Source of the DNA: Acidimicrobiales bacterium
GTDB lineage: Bacteria; Actinomycetota; Acidimicrobiia; Acidimicrobiales; MedAcidi-G1
Direction: 5' to 3'
DNA length: 51,310 nt
NCBI GenBank assembly: GCA_028823445.1
Contig: JAPKBH010000012.1
Coordinates: 1 to 51,310, forward strand
Positions 50,781-51,310 of this stretch are shown one piece after another. The first letter of the stretch is position 1, and the number at the start of each line of letters is the position of its first letter. The notes beneath the pieces were generated by a model that was given only the letters and a program-made list of their open reading frames with translations, searched no databases and was not told where the DNA came from. The translations under genes were made by a program, and so were the position numbers.

Positions 50781-51310
50781 GTGGCTTTTTGTTGCGACTC
50801 CCAAATGATGATCTCGCTGTCTCCCCGACTGGTTACCTTTAAGGCACCGGCATGAGTTAGCCGGGCGGCATCTCCTTCTTCTAAAATGACGCCGCCTAAT
50901 TCCACCGAACCTTTAGCGACAAAGAGATGCACAAAGGGCGCTGCTGGCAACACTGCTCCAGCACCCTCCACAAGACGCCCCACCCACATAGCCGCCCCCT
51001 GCTGGTGAATGGGCATAGCCCCTTGGTGGCCTTGGCCCGAAGCTACGGCAACCAGCCCTCCCTCTGTCAATGCTTCCGAAAAATCTCGATCCTCGTAGGT
51101 TGACGCAACGCCCAGAGTGTCGGGCACCACCCACATTTGCACCAAATGGACCGGGTCAGTTTTACTGGCGTTCACTTCAGAATGGGTAATGCCGCTTCCC
51201 GCTGACATGCACTGCGCTAGCCCGGGGCGAAGAACCCCCTGGTTCCCGTTTGAATCCCAATGTTCAAGTGCCCCTTGCAGCACCCAAGTCACAATCTCCA
51301 TATCGGCGTG
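50774..51310 (-). CDS. Pirin-family protein, truncated at the window edge
   Basis: The C-terminal 178 residues of a pirin-like bicupin, running off the right edge. The retained HADMEIVTWVLQGALEHWDS, GNQGVLRPG and CMSAGSGITHSEVN belong to the first cupin, including part of the metal site (the usual lead is HPHRDMEIVT). The gene start lies outside the window. Pirins of the YhhW type oxidise quercetin or act as redox-linked regulators; no further role can be given. Its stop lies in the terminator shared with acdS. Confidence 0.87.
   Translation of the reverse strand, partial: HADMEIVTWVLQGALEHWDSNGNQGVLRPGLAQCMSAGSGITHSEVNASKTDPVHLVQMWVVPDTLGVASTYEDRDFSEALTEGGLVAVASGQGHQGAMPIHQQGAAMWVGRLVEGAGAVLPAAPFVHLFVAKGSVELGGVILEEGDAARLTHAGALKVTSRGDSEIIIWESQQKATR

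Noticed and set aside
1-51310. tRNA, rRNA or insertion-sequence genes
   Set aside because: No tRNA-like cloverleaf was noticed in the short gaps, no rRNA sequence, and no transposase frame or terminal inverted repeat pair was found by reading. A covariance-model scan could still find small RNAs.

Overview
The window is a compact, gene-dense bacterial chromosome segment with no rRNA or tRNA genes seen. The likely source is an actinobacterium, probably a marine member of the Acidimicrobiia. This rests on a mycoredoxin-type glutaredoxin, a phosphofructokinase with the actinobacterial GGEGT/PKTIDND pair, a GlnA4-like glutamine synthetase homologue, a DUF6777-like protein and long poly-threonine linkers in exported proteins. 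The class-level placement is inference. Many genes overlap by 1-8 bases, and four convergent pairs share a 4-base stop overlap.

Layout. 1-299: direct repeats, open in one frame to the left edge. 296-4637 (minus): mycoredoxin, HNH endonuclease with a possible sulfur-recognition domain, APC permease with cytosolic regulatory domains, epoxide hydrolase. 4750-12240 (plus): large Trp/Cys-repeat surface protein, acyl-CoA dehydrogenase, alkylsulfatase, lipoprotein with a duplicated RsiV-like domain. 12237-16728 (minus): CoA-transferase and PutA, with a divergent PAS-AraC regulator at 16781. 17512-19234 (minus): GNAT and C45 acyltransferase/peptidase pair. 19354: psuG. 20259-23548 (minus): sulfotransferase-like protein, class IV aminotransferase and ThDP enzyme in one overlapping unit. 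23610-26283 (plus): hotdog dehydratase, gamma-glutamyl hydrolase-like amidotransferase and PFK, each start overlapping the previous stop.

26323-38962 is an osmolyte and organic-nitrogen/sulfur salvage island. One minus-strand run holds ectoine hydrolase (doeA), an ArgE-like deacetylase, sulfoacetaldehyde acetyltransferase (xsc), an iron-type alcohol dehydrogenase and a GlnA4-like amine gamma-glutamyl ligase. A fused 5-oxoprolinase/N-methylhydantoinase diverges from it, followed by a small toxin-antitoxin-like pair and a creatinase. Together these would feed on ectoine, C2 sulfonates, creatine and gamma-glutamyl or hydantoin-like compounds.

39056-45920 (plus) carries glpD, an alkyl-DHAP-synthase-like flavoprotein, a glycerol-kinase-like FGGY kinase, an alkylsulfatase paralogue that has lost most metal ligands, and bioY. 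45926-48844 (minus) is a tryptophan 2,3-dioxygenase, kynurenine formamidase and acyl-CoA dehydrogenase unit. At 48914-49466 two 3' gene fragments, a multicopper oxidase (minus) and an MMPL transporter (plus), abut head to head with both 5' parts missing, which marks a rearrangement or assembly join. A strong terminator, an ACC deaminase (acdS) and a truncated pirin gene finish the window.
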